From positions 186,001-250,000 of the forward strand of contig NZ_FOMD01000004.1 in the NCBI RefSeq assembly GCF_900112525.1: a DNA stretch of 64,000 nucleotides. Reading direction: 5' to 3'. Positions 17,830 to 25,421 of this stretch are shown here, piece by piece. Both the position numbers and the translations under genes were made by a program. The stretch's first letter is position 1; each line of letters starts with the position of its first letter. Source of the DNA: Klenkia taihuensis (GTDB taxonomy: Bacteria; Actinomycetota; Actinomycetes; Mycobacteriales; Geodermatophilaceae). The notes under the pieces are model-generated. The model saw nothing but the letters and a program-made list of their open reading frames with translations. It had not been told where the DNA came from and did no database searches.

Positions 17830-17834
17830 GGGGG

Positions 17835-18428
17835 TCAGGCCTCCATCTCGGGGGAGCGGGTGGGGTCGGTGGTGCGGCCGTGGCCGAGCGCGTCGAGGCA
17901 GGTGGCGACCACCAGCGGCCGCCAGGTGGTGACCGCGTCGAGCTCGGTGGCCGACAGGGACAGGACGGCGAGGGCGCCGAGGGCGCCGAGCACGCGGACG
18001 GTGCGGGTGGGGTCGGCCGGCATCTCGCCGGGCACCAGCCCGAAGGCACGGACGGCGGCGTCCCCGGCGCTGAGCGCGCACTCGGGCGCCGGCTCCTCGC
18101 CGGTGGGGGACAGCAGCAGCGCGACCAGCCCGGGGTGGGCGAGGGCGATGTCGACGAGCACCTCGACGGTGGCCCGGTCGCGCTCGAGGCCCTCGGGCAG
18201 GCGGGCGCCGGCGGCGAGGACCTGGTCGGCCAACCGGTCGGCCTGGGCGGTGACCGCGGTGTGCAGCGCGTCCTTGCTCGGGAAGTGGTGCAGCAGGCCG
18301 GCCTTGGACAGGCCCACGGCGTCGGCGACCTGCTGCACCGACGTGCCGGCGAACCCGTGCCGGGCGAACAGGGCGGCGGCGCGGTCGAGGATCTCCTCGT
18401 CGGCGTGCTGGCGCATCAGTCGGGTCAC
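17835..18428 (-). CDS. TetR-family repressor of the MmpL gene
   Basis: A 197-residue TetR protein (193 if it starts at ATG 18416). The N-terminal HTH is clear: EILDRAAALFARHGFAGTSV, then QQVADAVGLSKAGLLHHFPS. The ligand-binding half is helical and Ala/Leu-rich. It is the first gene of a two-gene operon with the exporter. Two tandem dyads directly upstream are the obvious operators, which suggests autorepression relieved by an exported substrate. Confidence 0.93.
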   Translation of the reverse strand: MTRLMRQHADEEILDRAAALFARHGFAGTSVQQVADAVGLSKAGLLHHFPSKDALHTAVTAQADRLADQVLAAGARLPEGLERDRATVEVLVDIALAHPGLVALLLSPTGEEPAPECALSAGDAAVRAFGLVPGEMPADPTRTVRVLGALGALAVLSLSATELDAVTTWRPLVVATCLDALGHGRTTDPTRSPEMEA

Positions 18429-18449
18429 CCGGACGACGGTAGCGCGTGA

Positions 18450-18487
18450 CCGACCAGATCGGTCGGTTGACCGACCGATGTGGTCGG
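18450..18487. promoter_or_regulatory. Two tandem TetR-type operator dyads upstream of tetR-mmpL
   Basis: CCGACC-N5-GGTCGG occurs twice, at 18450-18466 and 18471-18487. Each has perfect 6-bp arms, and their centres are 21 bp apart (two DNA turns), so two dimers could bind the same helix face. The pair begins 22 bases upstream of the tetR start and also faces the small plus-strand gene at 18612. Confidence 0.75.
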
Positions 18488-18611
18488 TGACGTCGACCAC
18501 GTGACGATCCAGTGGCTCTGCGTGCAGCCCGATGCCGTGTCGTGGCGGCCGCGGAGCCGGGGCGGTTGCGATCCGATGGCAGCCCCGTGTGATCGGGGGC
18601 ACACTGGAGCC

Positions 18612-18869
18612 GTGGACAGCTACGCCGTCGGGTACGCCCGGCCCGACCGCTGGTCGCGGTCGAAGCCGGAAGACACCGTCTCCTCCTCCTGGCACGCCGT
18701 CGAGGCGCACCGCCCGCCCGCCGAGCTCGACGGGGAGGTGGAGCTGGCCGCCTGCGGGGCGATCGTGCAGGTGTGGGGCGCCCACCGCTGGGAGCGGGTC
18801 GGGGCCCGGGAGAGCGCCTGCGCCGAGTGCAAGCAGATCACCGTGCGCCAGCTCTCCCGCGCCAGCTGA
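18612..18869 (+). CDS. Small conserved hypothetical protein, possible metal-binding
   Basis: An 85-residue protein from GTG 18612. It ends with a Cys-containing region: LAACGAIVQVWGAHRWERVG then CAECKQITVRQ. The spacing C-x12-15-H/R...CxxC suggests a small zinc-stabilised beta fold, but only three cysteines are present. CACACT lies 6 bases before the GTG, a leaderless-type arrangement. The stop shares a 17-bp dyad with the convergent acyl-CoA dehydrogenase gene. Function is unknown. Confidence 0.65.
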   Translation: MDSYAVGYARPDRWSRSKPEDTVSSSWHAVEAHRPPAELDGEVELAACGAIVQVWGAHRWERVGARESACAECKQITVRQLSRAS

Positions 18870-18882
18870 CCCCCGGGGTCAG
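18866..18882. terminator. Dyad holding the stop codons of two convergent genes
   Basis: CTGACCCC-C-GGGGTCAG has 8-bp perfect arms. The plus-strand TGA is at 18867-18869 and the minus-strand stop is the TCA at 18879-18881. No T-run follows on either strand. Confidence 0.35.
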
Positions 18883-20087
18883 TCCTTCCGCGGCCGGCGG
18901 CCGGTGATCGCCGAGAGCCCGGTGACCTCGCGGCCGACGATCAGCGCCTGCACGTGGTCGGTGCCCTCGAAGGTGTAGATGGCCTCGATGTCGGCGTGGT
19001 GGCGGGCGATGTGGTGCTCGAGCAGGATGCCGTCGCCCCCGAACAGGTCACGGGCGTCGGCGATGATCGTGCGCGCCTTCTTGCAGCAGTTCATCTTCGC
19101 CAGCGACGCCATCGCGGCGGTCATCCGGCCCTGGTCGGCCAGGGTCGACAGCCGCCAGCACATCAGCTGCATGGTGGTGATCTCGGCCAGCATCCGGGCG
19201 AGCTTCTCCTGCACCAGCTGGTAGCCGGCGATCGGCGAGCCGAACTGCTCGCGCTGCAGGGTGTGCGCCAGCGCCAGCTCGTAGGCCGACTGCGCCACGC
19301 CGAGGGCCCGCCAGGCCACGGTGTACCGGGTGCGGTCGAGCACCTGGGAGACGTCCTTGAAGTTCCGGCAGTTCGCGAGCTTGTTCTCGCTGCCCACCCG
19401 GCTGTTGTCCAGCGTGATCTCGGCCTGCCACACCGCGCGCAGCGCCGTCTTGCCGGTCATGACGGTCGCGGTGAAGCCCGGCGTCCCCTTCTCCACGACG
19501 TACCCGCCGACGTCCCCCTCCTCGTCGCGGGCCCAGATGATCACCAGGTCGGCGATGGAGCCGTTGCCGATCCACTTCTTCGCGCCGTTGAGCACGAACC
19601 CGTCACCGTCCCGGGTGGCCGTCGTCCCCAGGGCGACGGCGTCGGAGCCGTGGTCGGGCTCGGTCAGGCCGAACGCGCCGATCTTCTCCATCCGCGCCAT
19701 CTCCGGCAGCCAGCGCTCCTTCTGCTCCTCGCTGCCCAGCAGGTCGATCGACTGCATGGCCAGGAAGGAGTGCACGCCGTGGAAGGTGCCCATCGAGCCG
19801 TCGGCCCGGGCCCACTCGGCGGCGACCAGCCCGGCGGCGACCGCGCTCATCCCGGCCGAGCCGTGGCCCTTCACGGTGCCCCCGGCGATGCCCAGGTCGG
19901 CCAGCTTCGGGACCAGGTGGGCGGGGAACTCGGCCCGCTCCCAGTAGTCGTTGATGACCGGGGTGACCTCGCGGGCGCAGAACGCCCGCACCCGGTCGCG
20001 GATCTCCAGGTCGCCGGGGTCGATGAGGTCGTCGACGGCGTAGAAGTCGGTGGCCGGGGCGAGGGCGTCGGGGGCGTCGGTGCTCAC
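18879..20087 (-). CDS. Acyl-CoA dehydrogenase, glutaryl-CoA dehydrogenase-like
   Basis: A 402-residue FAD enzyme. Visible blocks are FGLTEPDHGSDAVALGTTA (FAD/substrate loop), KKWIGNGSIADLVIIWARD, RREQFG-like LQREQFGSPIAGYQLVQ, ARDLFGGDGILLEHHIARH and YTFEGTDHVQALIVGREVTG. The Glu in FEGT is at the catalytic-base position of glutaryl-CoA dehydrogenases, so a decarboxylating or related acyl-CoA oxidation is likely. GTG 20087 is preferred; ATG 20117 would add ten residues but runs into the divergent kinase start. Confidence 0.92.
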   Translation of the reverse strand: MSTDAPDALAPATDFYAVDDLIDPGDLEIRDRVRAFCAREVTPVINDYWERAEFPAHLVPKLADLGIAGGTVKGHGSAGMSAVAAGLVAAEWARADGSMGTFHGVHSFLAMQSIDLLGSEEQKERWLPEMARMEKIGAFGLTEPDHGSDAVALGTTATRDGDGFVLNGAKKWIGNGSIADLVIIWARDEEGDVGGYVVEKGTPGFTATVMTGKTALRAVWQAEITLDNSRVGSENKLANCRNFKDVSQVLDRTRYTVAWRALGVAQSAYELALAHTLQREQFGSPIAGYQLVQEKLARMLAEITTMQLMCWRLSTLADQGRMTAAMASLAKMNCCKKARTIIADARDLFGGDGILLEHHIARHHADIEAIYTFEGTDHVQALIVGREVTGLSAITGRRPRKD

Positions 20088-20115
20088 GTCGTCGGACGGT
20101 AGGCCGGTGTCGGGC

Positions 20116-21225
20116 ATGCTGCGCGGCGTGCGGATCGTCATCGCCCCGGACAAGTTCAAGGGCACCCTGGACGCCGACGCCGTGGCCGACGCGGTGGCCG
20201 ACGGGGTGCGGCGGGTGCAGCCGGGCGCCGAGCTGCTGCTGCGGCCGGTCGCCGACGGCGGCGACGGCACCGTCGCGGCGGCGCTGCGGGCCGGCTGGAC
20301 CGCCCGACCGGTGCGGGTGAGCGGGCCGGACGGCGCCCCCCGCGACGCCGTCCTCGCCCTGGACGGCGGCACGGCGCTGGTCGAGCTGGCCACCGCGGCC
20401 GGCCTGCACCTGGCCCCGCCGGCGCCGCTGACCGCGACCACCCGCGGCGTCGGTGAGCTGCTGCGGGCCGCGCTGGACGCGGGCGCCCGCCGGCTCGTGG
20501 TCGGCATCGGCGGCAGCGCCACCACCGACGGCGGCACCGGCATGCTCGCTGCGCTGGGCGTCCGGTTCGTGGGTGCCGACGGCGCCGAGCTGCCCCCGGG
20601 CGGCGCCGCGCTGGCCGGCCTGGACCGGGTCGACGTGAGCGGGCTGGACCCGCGGCTGGCCGGCGTCGAGGTGGTCGTGGCCACCGACGTGGACAACCCG
20701 CTCACCGGACCGCGCGGTGCGGCGGCGGTGTTCGGCCCGCAGAAGGGCGCCGGGCCCGACGACGTGGCGCTGCTGGACGCGGCGCTGGCCCGGTTCGCCG
20801 CCGTCGTCCGCCGGGACCTCGGCGTGGAGGTGGACGCGGTGCCCGGCGCCGGGGGAGCGGGCGGCACCGCGGCCGGAGCGCTGGCGGTGCTGGGCGCCCG
20901 GATCACCTCGGGTGCGGACCTGGTCTGCGACCTCGTCGGCCTGGACGCAGCCCTCGTCGGCGCCGACCTGTGCCTCACCGGCGAGGGCGCGCTGGACGTG
21001 CAGACCCTGTCCGGCAAGGCGCCCGCCGTGGTCGCGCGCCGGGCCGCGGCCGCCGGGGTGCGCTGCGTCGGGCTGGCGGGCGTCGTCCGGCTCGGTCCCG
21101 GCGAGCTCGCCGCTGCCGGGTTCGCCGCCGCGCACGGGCTGGTGGACGTCGAGCCCGACGTCGCCGTCTGCCTCGCCGAACCCGCGCGCCTGCTGACGGA
21201 GCTGACGGCCCGGGCGCTCAGCTGA
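20116..21225 (+). CDS. Glycerate kinase (GckA/GarK type)
   Basis: A 369-residue enzyme that phosphorylates glycerate with ATP. Diagnostic blocks: RIVIAPDKFKGTLDADAV at the start, LRPVADGGDGTVAAALRAG near 45, VVGIGGSATTDGGTGMLAA near 135, and TGEGALDVQTLSGKAPAVVA near 300. Family members usually begin MRIVIAPD, so GTG 20128 (365 residues) is a real alternative to ATG 20116. Divergent from the dehydrogenase with under 30 bases between starts; its stop is inside the 8-bp palindrome TCAGCTGA shared with the convergent gene. Confidence 0.93.
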   Translation: MLRGVRIVIAPDKFKGTLDADAVADAVADGVRRVQPGAELLLRPVADGGDGTVAAALRAGWTARPVRVSGPDGAPRDAVLALDGGTALVELATAAGLHLAPPAPLTATTRGVGELLRAALDAGARRLVVGIGGSATTDGGTGMLAALGVRFVGADGAELPPGGAALAGLDRVDVSGLDPRLAGVEVVVATDVDNPLTGPRGAAAVFGPQKGAGPDDVALLDAALARFAAVVRRDLGVEVDAVPGAGGAGGTAAGALAVLGARITSGADLVCDLVGLDAALVGADLCLTGEGALDVQTLSGKAPAVVARRAAAAGVRCVGLAGVVRLGPGELAAAGFAAAHGLVDVEPDVAVCLAEPARLLTELTARALS

Positions 21226-21823
21226 TCGGCTGGCGGAGGACCGTGCGCTGCTTCTCGGGCGCGGTGCGCCGCGGGTCGGTCAGGTAGACCTCGTGGTGCC
21301 TGCCGGTCGGGGCCAACCCGGCGCCGGGCAGCACCTCGGTGTGCAGCCGGCGCAGCACCGGGCCCTCGTCGTCGAACGCGCCGACGTGGAGGGTCTGCAT
21401 GCAGCGGCCCTCGGTCAGCGTCTCCAGCCGGAGGTCGGCCAGCCGCGGCGGCGCCTTGGGCCGGGTGCGCTCGACGGCGGCGTCCACCTCGGCGGCGCCC
21501 AGCCACTCCGGGACGGCGAGCAGCAGCGTCCACTCCCAGACCGCCTTGTCCCGGCGGCGGGTGAAGGCGTCCAGGTCCTGCGCCCACCACAGGCCCTCCA
21601 GCGGCGGGACGACGTAGTCGCGGCCGGCGTCCTTCGAGGCGAACTTGAGCGCGTAGGCCACCGGGTACAGCGACTCCACCGCGGGCGCGAACGCCGCGCC
21701 GTTCGGGTCGCCCTGCCCGTCGACGGCGAGGTACTGCCGCGGGCCCAGGTCGACCAGCCGCCACTCACCGCGGTGCGCCCGGTAGGCGTCGTCGTCCTTG
21801 AGGTCGACCTTCGGTGCGGTCAC
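21218..21823 (-). CDS. GyrI-like small-molecule-binding domain protein
   Basis: A 201-residue protein resembling the stand-alone GyrI-like/AraC effector-binding group: KVDLKDDDAYRAHRGEWRLV, then RQYLAVDGQGDPNGAAFAPAV, LYPVAYALKFASK, LEGLWWAQD, and HEVYLTDPRRTAPEKQRTVLRQ at the end. Family members hydrolyse or bind small cyclic ligands; no HTH is fused here. GTG 21823 overlaps the DinB stop by four bases, so these two are co-expressed. Its 3' end overlaps the kinase gene by eight bases. Confidence 0.85.
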   Translation of the reverse strand: MTAPKVDLKDDDAYRAHRGEWRLVDLGPRQYLAVDGQGDPNGAAFAPAVESLYPVAYALKFASKDAGRDYVVPPLEGLWWAQDLDAFTRRRDKAVWEWTLLLAVPEWLGAAEVDAAVERTRPKAPPRLADLRLETLTEGRCMQTLHVGAFDDEGPVLRRLHTEVLPGAGLAPTGRHHEVYLTDPRRTAPEKQRTVLRQPIS

Positions 21824-22323
21824 GCCCCCAGCAGACCACGGGCGTAGGCCGCCTGCCCCGCGTGCTGCAGGTCGTCGGTGACCACGCTGACCAGCCGGAC
21901 GCCGAGTGTGACCGGCGGGTCCCAGTTCGTGTCCACGACGCGGTCGAGGTCGGCGTCGGAGAGCGTGGCCAGGTACTCCTTCGTCCGGGCGTGCACGGCG
22001 TGGTGGTAGCCGGTGAGCAGCTCGGCGTCGGCGCGCACCTTCGCGACGTCCTCGGGGTCCATGCCGTAGCCGTGCTCGGCGTCGTCGAAGGGCAGGTCGA
22101 AGCGGCGTGCCCAGCCGTCCGCCGTCCAGACCTGCTCGGAGCCGGCGACGTCGGCGACGTGGTCGTCCTGGATCCGGGTGAGGTGCCAGACCAGCCAGGC
22201 GATCGTGTTCGCGCCCGGCCCGGGCGCCTGGGCCAGCTGGTCGGGGGTCAGGCCGTCGACGGCGGCGTCGACCACGCCGGCGATGTTGTCGAAGGCGGCG
22301 GCGAGCAGTTCGTCGGTGCGCAT
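21820..22323 (-). CDS. DinB/mycothiol-dependent-transferase-like protein
   Basis: A 167-residue four-helix DinB-fold protein from ATG 22323. Metal-ligand histidines are visible in LVWHLTRIQDDHVAD, GYHHAVHARTKEYL and DDLQHAGQAAYARGLL, the typical three-His arrangement. The DUF664/DinB branch in actinobacteria contains mycothiol-dependent enzymes, which may apply here. It is translationally coupled to the downstream GyrI-like gene. Confidence 0.87.
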   Translation of the reverse strand: MRTDELLAAAFDNIAGVVDAAVDGLTPDQLAQAPGPGANTIAWLVWHLTRIQDDHVADVAGSEQVWTADGWARRFDLPFDDAEHGYGMDPEDVAKVRADAELLTGYHHAVHARTKEYLATLSDADLDRVVDTNWDPPVTLGVRLVSVVTDDLQHAGQAAYARGLLGA

Positions 22324-22354
22324 GCGTCCGGCGCTACCCGGCGCCGGGCCCGCG

Positions 22355-23518
22355 TCAACCGCCGAGGAGCTGACCGCCCTCGGCGAGCAGCCAGACCGCC
22401 CCGGCAACGAGGGCCACCACGAGCAGCAGCAGGACCAGGGTGGGGACGACGACCCAGCGCCGCTTGAACCGGAACCTCGGCCGGGGCTGCTGCGGGGGCG
22501 GCACGTGCTTCTCGGCCAGTGCCTTGAGCGCCTCCTTGGCGTCGTGCGCGCGGCGGCGCAGGTCGGCGGCGTCGAACCGCTGCACCGACCCGCCCGCGGC
22601 CGGCACCGCCGGCGCCTCGTACTGCGGCGCGGGGGAGGGCGGTGGCGGCGCGGCCGGGGCGGTGAGCGCGGCCTCGAAGGCCGCGCGGGCCTGGTCGGCG
22701 GTGGCCCGGCGCTGCGGGTCGCGGGCCAGCAGCGCGGCCAGCACCGGCTGCAGCGCGCCGGCCCGGACCATCGGCGCGGGGTGGTCGCCGACCACGGCGA
22801 GCAGGGTGGCCATCGGCTCGCCGCGGTCGAAGGGCGGGCGGCCCTCGACGGCGGTGTAGAGCGTGGCGCCCAGCGACCAGAGGTCGTCGCGCGGCTGCGG
22901 CTGCTGGCCGGTGGCCCGCTCGGGCGACATGTAGGACGGCGACCCGAGCACCGTGCCGGTGGCGGTCAGGCTGGAGTCGCCGGTGGTCGTGGCGATGCCG
23001 AAGTCGGTGAGGTGGCCGCGGCCGTCCTCGTCGACCAGGACGTTGGCCGGCTTCACGTCGCGGTGGACGATCCCCTCGCGGTGCGCGGCGCAGAGGGCGT
23101 CCAGGACGTCGAGGCCGACCCGGGCGACCAGGTCCACCCGCAGCGGGCCGTGCTCCTCGACCAGCTGCAGCAGCGTCCGGGACCGGACGTGCTCCATCAC
23201 CAGCCAGGGCCGCCCGTCCTCCTCCACCACGTCGTGCACGGTGGTGACGGCCGGGTGGTCCAGGCGGGCGGCCGCGCGGGCCTCCCGGAAGGTGCGCTCG
23301 CGCAGCACCTCGCGTTCCTGCGCGGACACCTGGATCCCGAAGGTGACCTCCTTGACCGCGACCTCGCGGTCGAGCACCTGGTCGTGGGCCCGCCAGACCA
23401 CGCCCATGCCGCCGCGGCCGATCTCCTCGGCGAGGAGGTAGCGGCCGGCCAGGACACGGGGCTGCTGCGGGTCCACGGGTGGCAACGTACGACGTAAGGG
23501 GTCGTCGCGCCCGGTCAC
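22355..23518 (-). CDS. Membrane-anchored Ser/Thr protein kinase (PknB-like, no PASTA domain)
   Basis: A 387-residue Hanks-type kinase: glycine loop EEIGRGGMGVVWRAHD near residue 31, VAVKEV lysine near 55, catalytic HRDVKPANVLVDE near 151, LTDFGIATTTGD near 170, and SPSYMSPERATG near 192. After residue 285 comes a Pro/Ala linker, a basic juxtamembrane helix, and a TM helix near 352-378 followed by only a few outside residues, so it has no large extracellular sensor. The GTG start overlaps the stop of a tiny upstream gene. Confidence 0.95.
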   Translation of the reverse strand: MTGRDDPLRRTLPPVDPQQPRVLAGRYLLAEEIGRGGMGVVWRAHDQVLDREVAVKEVTFGIQVSAQEREVLRERTFREARAAARLDHPAVTTVHDVVEEDGRPWLVMEHVRSRTLLQLVEEHGPLRVDLVARVGLDVLDALCAAHREGIVHRDVKPANVLVDEDGRGHLTDFGIATTTGDSSLTATGTVLGSPSYMSPERATGQQPQPRDDLWSLGATLYTAVEGRPPFDRGEPMATLLAVVGDHPAPMVRAGALQPVLAALLARDPQRRATADQARAAFEAALTAPAAPPPPSPAPQYEAPAVPAAGGSVQRFDAADLRRRAHDAKEALKALAEKHVPPPQQPRPRFRFKRRWVVVPTLVLLLLVVALVAGAVWLLAEGGQLLGG

Positions 23519-23619
23519 TCGGGGTCGCTCTGCTCCTCCAGGTCCTGGGCCTGCTCCTCGGTCTCCTGCTCCAGGGCGATGTCGCGCGGCTGGGGCTCGT
23601 CGGACTGCGGTGTCGTCAT
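23515..23619 (-). CDS. 34-residue acidic protein coupled to the Ser/Thr kinase gene
   Basis: ATG 23619 opens a 34-residue frame: MTTPQSDEPQPRDIALEQ, then an acidic Glu/Gln helix ending DLEEQSDPE. Its TGA (23515-23517) overlaps the kinase GTG (23516-23518) by four bases, the same coupling used by annotated neighbours. It has 12 Asp/Glu and only one Arg. It may be a real small protein or simply a leader that delivers ribosomes to the kinase. Confidence 0.55.
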   Translation of the reverse strand: MTTPQSDEPQPRDIALEQETEEQAQDLEEQSDPE

Positions 23620-23670
23620 GTCGACACGGTGCACCTGTGCGGCCGCTCCCGCTGTGCGAGGGTGCGGCCC

Positions 23671-24195
23671 ATGCCGCTGTTCTCCTTCGAGGGCCGTTCC
23701 CCGCAGGTGCACCCCGACGCCTGGATCGCCCCGACCGCGACCCTGGTCGGCGACGTCGTGGTGGAGGCGCACGCCTCGGTCTGGTACGGCGCGGTGCTGC
23801 GGGCGGACTTCGGCCGCATCGTCGTGCGCGAGGGCGCCAACGTGCAGGACGGCTCGGTGCTCCACGGCGGCGAGGACCCGGCCACCGAGGTCGGCCCCGG
23901 CGCCACGATCGGCCACCTCTGCGTGGTGCACAGCTGCGTGGTCGGGGCCGAGGCGCTGGTCGGCAACGGCTCGACCGTGCAGGACGGCGCCCGCATCGGC
24001 CGGCGCGCGCTGGTCGGCGCCGGCTCGCTGGTGCCGCCGGGGCTCGTCGTCCCGGACGAGGTGCTGGCGCTGGGGTCGCCCGCCAAGGTCCGCGGGCCGC
24101 TGACCGAGGGCGCGGCGCAGTGGGTCGACGGCAACCCCGCGATCTACCAGGAGCTGGCCCGCCGGCACGCCGCCGGCGTCGAGCAGGTCAGCTGA
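23671..24195 (+). CDS. Gamma-class carbonic anhydrase-like hexapeptide protein
   Basis: A 174-residue left-handed beta-helix protein. Hexapeptide repeats run through ATLVGDVVVEAHASVWYGAV and later IGRRALVGAGSLVPPG. Metal-ligand histidines are present in SVLHGGE and IGHLCVVHSC (one plus the H-x4-H pair), as in the gamma carbonic anhydrase/YrdA group. The protein probably interconverts CO2 and bicarbonate or is a related metal-trimer protein. Its stop is inside a 12-bp perfect palindrome (24186-24197) shared with the convergent DUF2505 gene. Confidence 0.92.
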   Translation: MPLFSFEGRSPQVHPDAWIAPTATLVGDVVVEAHASVWYGAVLRADFGRIVVREGANVQDGSVLHGGEDPATEVGPGATIGHLCVVHSCVVGAEALVGNGSTVQDGARIGRRALVGAGSLVPPGLVVPDEVLALGSPAKVRGPLTEGAAQWVDGNPAIYQELARRHAAGVEQVS

Positions 24196-24652
24196 CCCGG
24201 CGGGCCAGCGTCTGCGCCTCCTTCTTCATCACCACCACGGCGAGCTCGTCGACGCCGCCCTCGGCCTTGCGGCCGACGAAGGGCGCATCGACGTGCGAGC
24301 GGCCGGTGGTGCTCAGCGTGCCGCCGGCGATGCGGCGGTCACCCTCGAGACGGACGTCGCGGCCGAACACCGACGCGGTCACCAGCACGGTGCCGGTCGC
24401 GGTGTCGCCGTCCACGCTCCAGGTGCGTACGTCGGTCAGCTCGACGCGGTCGCCGACGAAGCGCGCGAACACCTCGGGGATGCCCTGCGTGGGGACGGTG
24501 TAGCGCGCCGTCGTCCGGCCCGGCTCGGCCACCACGTCGCGGACGTCCGCACCGAGGTCGGCGAGGAACGCGCGGACGAAGGCCTCGTCGGTCAGCGTGG
24601 CGACGACGGTCGCGGCAGGGGCGGTCACGGGTGTCTCGTGGCGGAAGGGCAC
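24188..24652 (-). CDS. DUF2505-family protein (SRPBCC-like)
   Basis: A 154-residue protein with the DUF2505 layout: MPFRHETPVTAPAATVVATL, ARYTVPTQGIPEVFARFVGD, VLVTASVFGRDVRLEGDRRI and a C-terminal helix EGGVDELAVVVMKKEAQTL. The fold is a START-like ligand pocket; the ligand is unknown. ATG 24652 is the natural start. Its 3' end overlaps the carbonic-anhydrase gene by eight bases. Confidence 0.85.
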   Translation of the reverse strand: MPFRHETPVTAPAATVVATLTDEAFVRAFLADLGADVRDVVAEPGRTTARYTVPTQGIPEVFARFVGDRVELTDVRTWSVDGDTATGTVLVTASVFGRDVRLEGDRRIAGGTLSTTGRSHVDAPFVGRKAEGGVDELAVVVMKKEAQTLARRVS

Positions 24653-24718
24653 GGGTCCATCGTCACCCGGATCGGCGCGGCCCGTCGGACGGCGCCGGGC
24701 CTGGAGCGGCGTTGATCA

Positions 24719-24775
24719 TGCAGAACGGCAACGCCGACACGCTGCCGGGCAGCGCGCCTCCGTTGCGGTTCTGCA
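24719..24775. terminator. Nested 57-bp palindrome downstream of tRNA-Met
   Basis: GCAGAACGGCAACG (24720-24733) pairs with CGTTGCGGTTCTGC (24761-24774) at 13 of 14 positions plus a flanking T-A pair, and a second dyad GCTGCC-G-GGCAGC lies inside. Read on the minus strand it starts 27 bases after the tRNA 3' end, so it can serve as that gene's terminator. It also sits in the DUF2505 upstream region. Confidence 0.5.
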
Positions 24776-24801
24776 AGGTCAACGGCCCGGCGGCGGTGAC
24801 G

Positions 24802-24875
24802 TGGGGCGGGTGGGGCTCGAACCCACGACCCAGGGATTATGAGTCCCATGCTCTGACCGGCTGAGCTACCGCCCC
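24802..24875 (-). tRNA. tRNA-Met (anticodon CAT)
   Basis: On the minus strand a full cloverleaf forms: acceptor GGGGCGG/CCGCCCC, D-arm GCTC...GAGC, anticodon loop CTCATAA (anticodon complement at 24839-24841), T-arm GTGGG-TTCGAGC-CCCAC and discriminator A. CCA is not encoded. The first acceptor pair G-C and the loop fit elongator Met; an initiator would lack pairing at position 1-72. A lysidine-modified Ile2 tRNA cannot be fully excluded from sequence alone. Confidence 0.93.
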
Positions 24876-24910
24876 GAGCGGACAGCCTGCCATGCGGGTT
24901 CACTGCCCTC

Positions 24911-25414
24911 ATGGACGCCGCCGCCCTGCGCGAGATGCAGGCCCCCATCAAGCAGAAGTACAAGGACGACCCGTCGGCCGCGATGGCCCGGTTGCACGCC
25001 GAGGGCGACTTCCGGGACGACGGGATCACCGCCACGATCGAGACCTGGTCCGGCCCCCAGCGCGCCGGGTTCCACGAGACCACCGGCGGCGACGGCTCGG
25101 ACGCCTGCTCCGGCGACATGCTGCTGCAGGCCCTGCTCGGCTGCTCCGGGGTGACGCTGCGCAGCGTGGCCACCGCGATGTCGATCGACATCCGCAGCGC
25201 GAAGCTCAGCGCGCGCGGCGACATGGACGCCCGCGGCACGCTCGGCGTCTCCCGCGAGGCCCCGGTCGGCATGACCGGCATCGAGGTGGTCGCCGAGCTC
25301 GACACCGACGCCGACGACGAGAAGCTCGCCACGCTGGCGAAGCTGACCGAGCGGTACTGCGTGGTCGCCCAGACCCTCAAGGAGCCGCCGACCTTCACCG
25401 TCCGGCGCGCCTGA
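24911..25414 (+). CDS. OsmC/Ohr-family peroxiredoxin-like protein
   Basis: A 167-residue OsmC-fold protein. The two redox cysteines of the family lie in DMLLQALLGCSGVTLRSVA and TERYCVVAQTLKEPP. OsmC/Ohr proteins reduce organic hydroperoxides as obligate dimers with thiol cofactors. A further Cys (SDACSGDM) precedes the first motif. It starts 36 bases after the tRNA 5' end on the opposite strand and is followed immediately by the first hairpin of the 157-bp repeat. Confidence 0.9.
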   Translation: MDAAALREMQAPIKQKYKDDPSAAMARLHAEGDFRDDGITATIETWSGPQRAGFHETTGGDGSDACSGDMLLQALLGCSGVTLRSVATAMSIDIRSAKLSARGDMDARGTLGVSREAPVGMTGIEVVAELDTDADDEKLATLAKLTERYCVVAQTLKEPPTFTVRRA

Positions 25415-25421
25415 GCCCCGG

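Noticed and set aside
18480-18611. Longer start for the small protein at 18612
   Set aside because: It would run through the second TetR operator and encode non-conserved Arg/Cys-rich sequence; GTG 18612 has a leaderless-type -10.
24802-24875. tRNA-Ile2 or initiator tRNA-Met
   Set aside because: Position 1-72 is paired and the stem lacks the three consecutive G-C pairs of initiators next to the anticodon; Ile2 cannot be fully excluded but elongator Met fits better.
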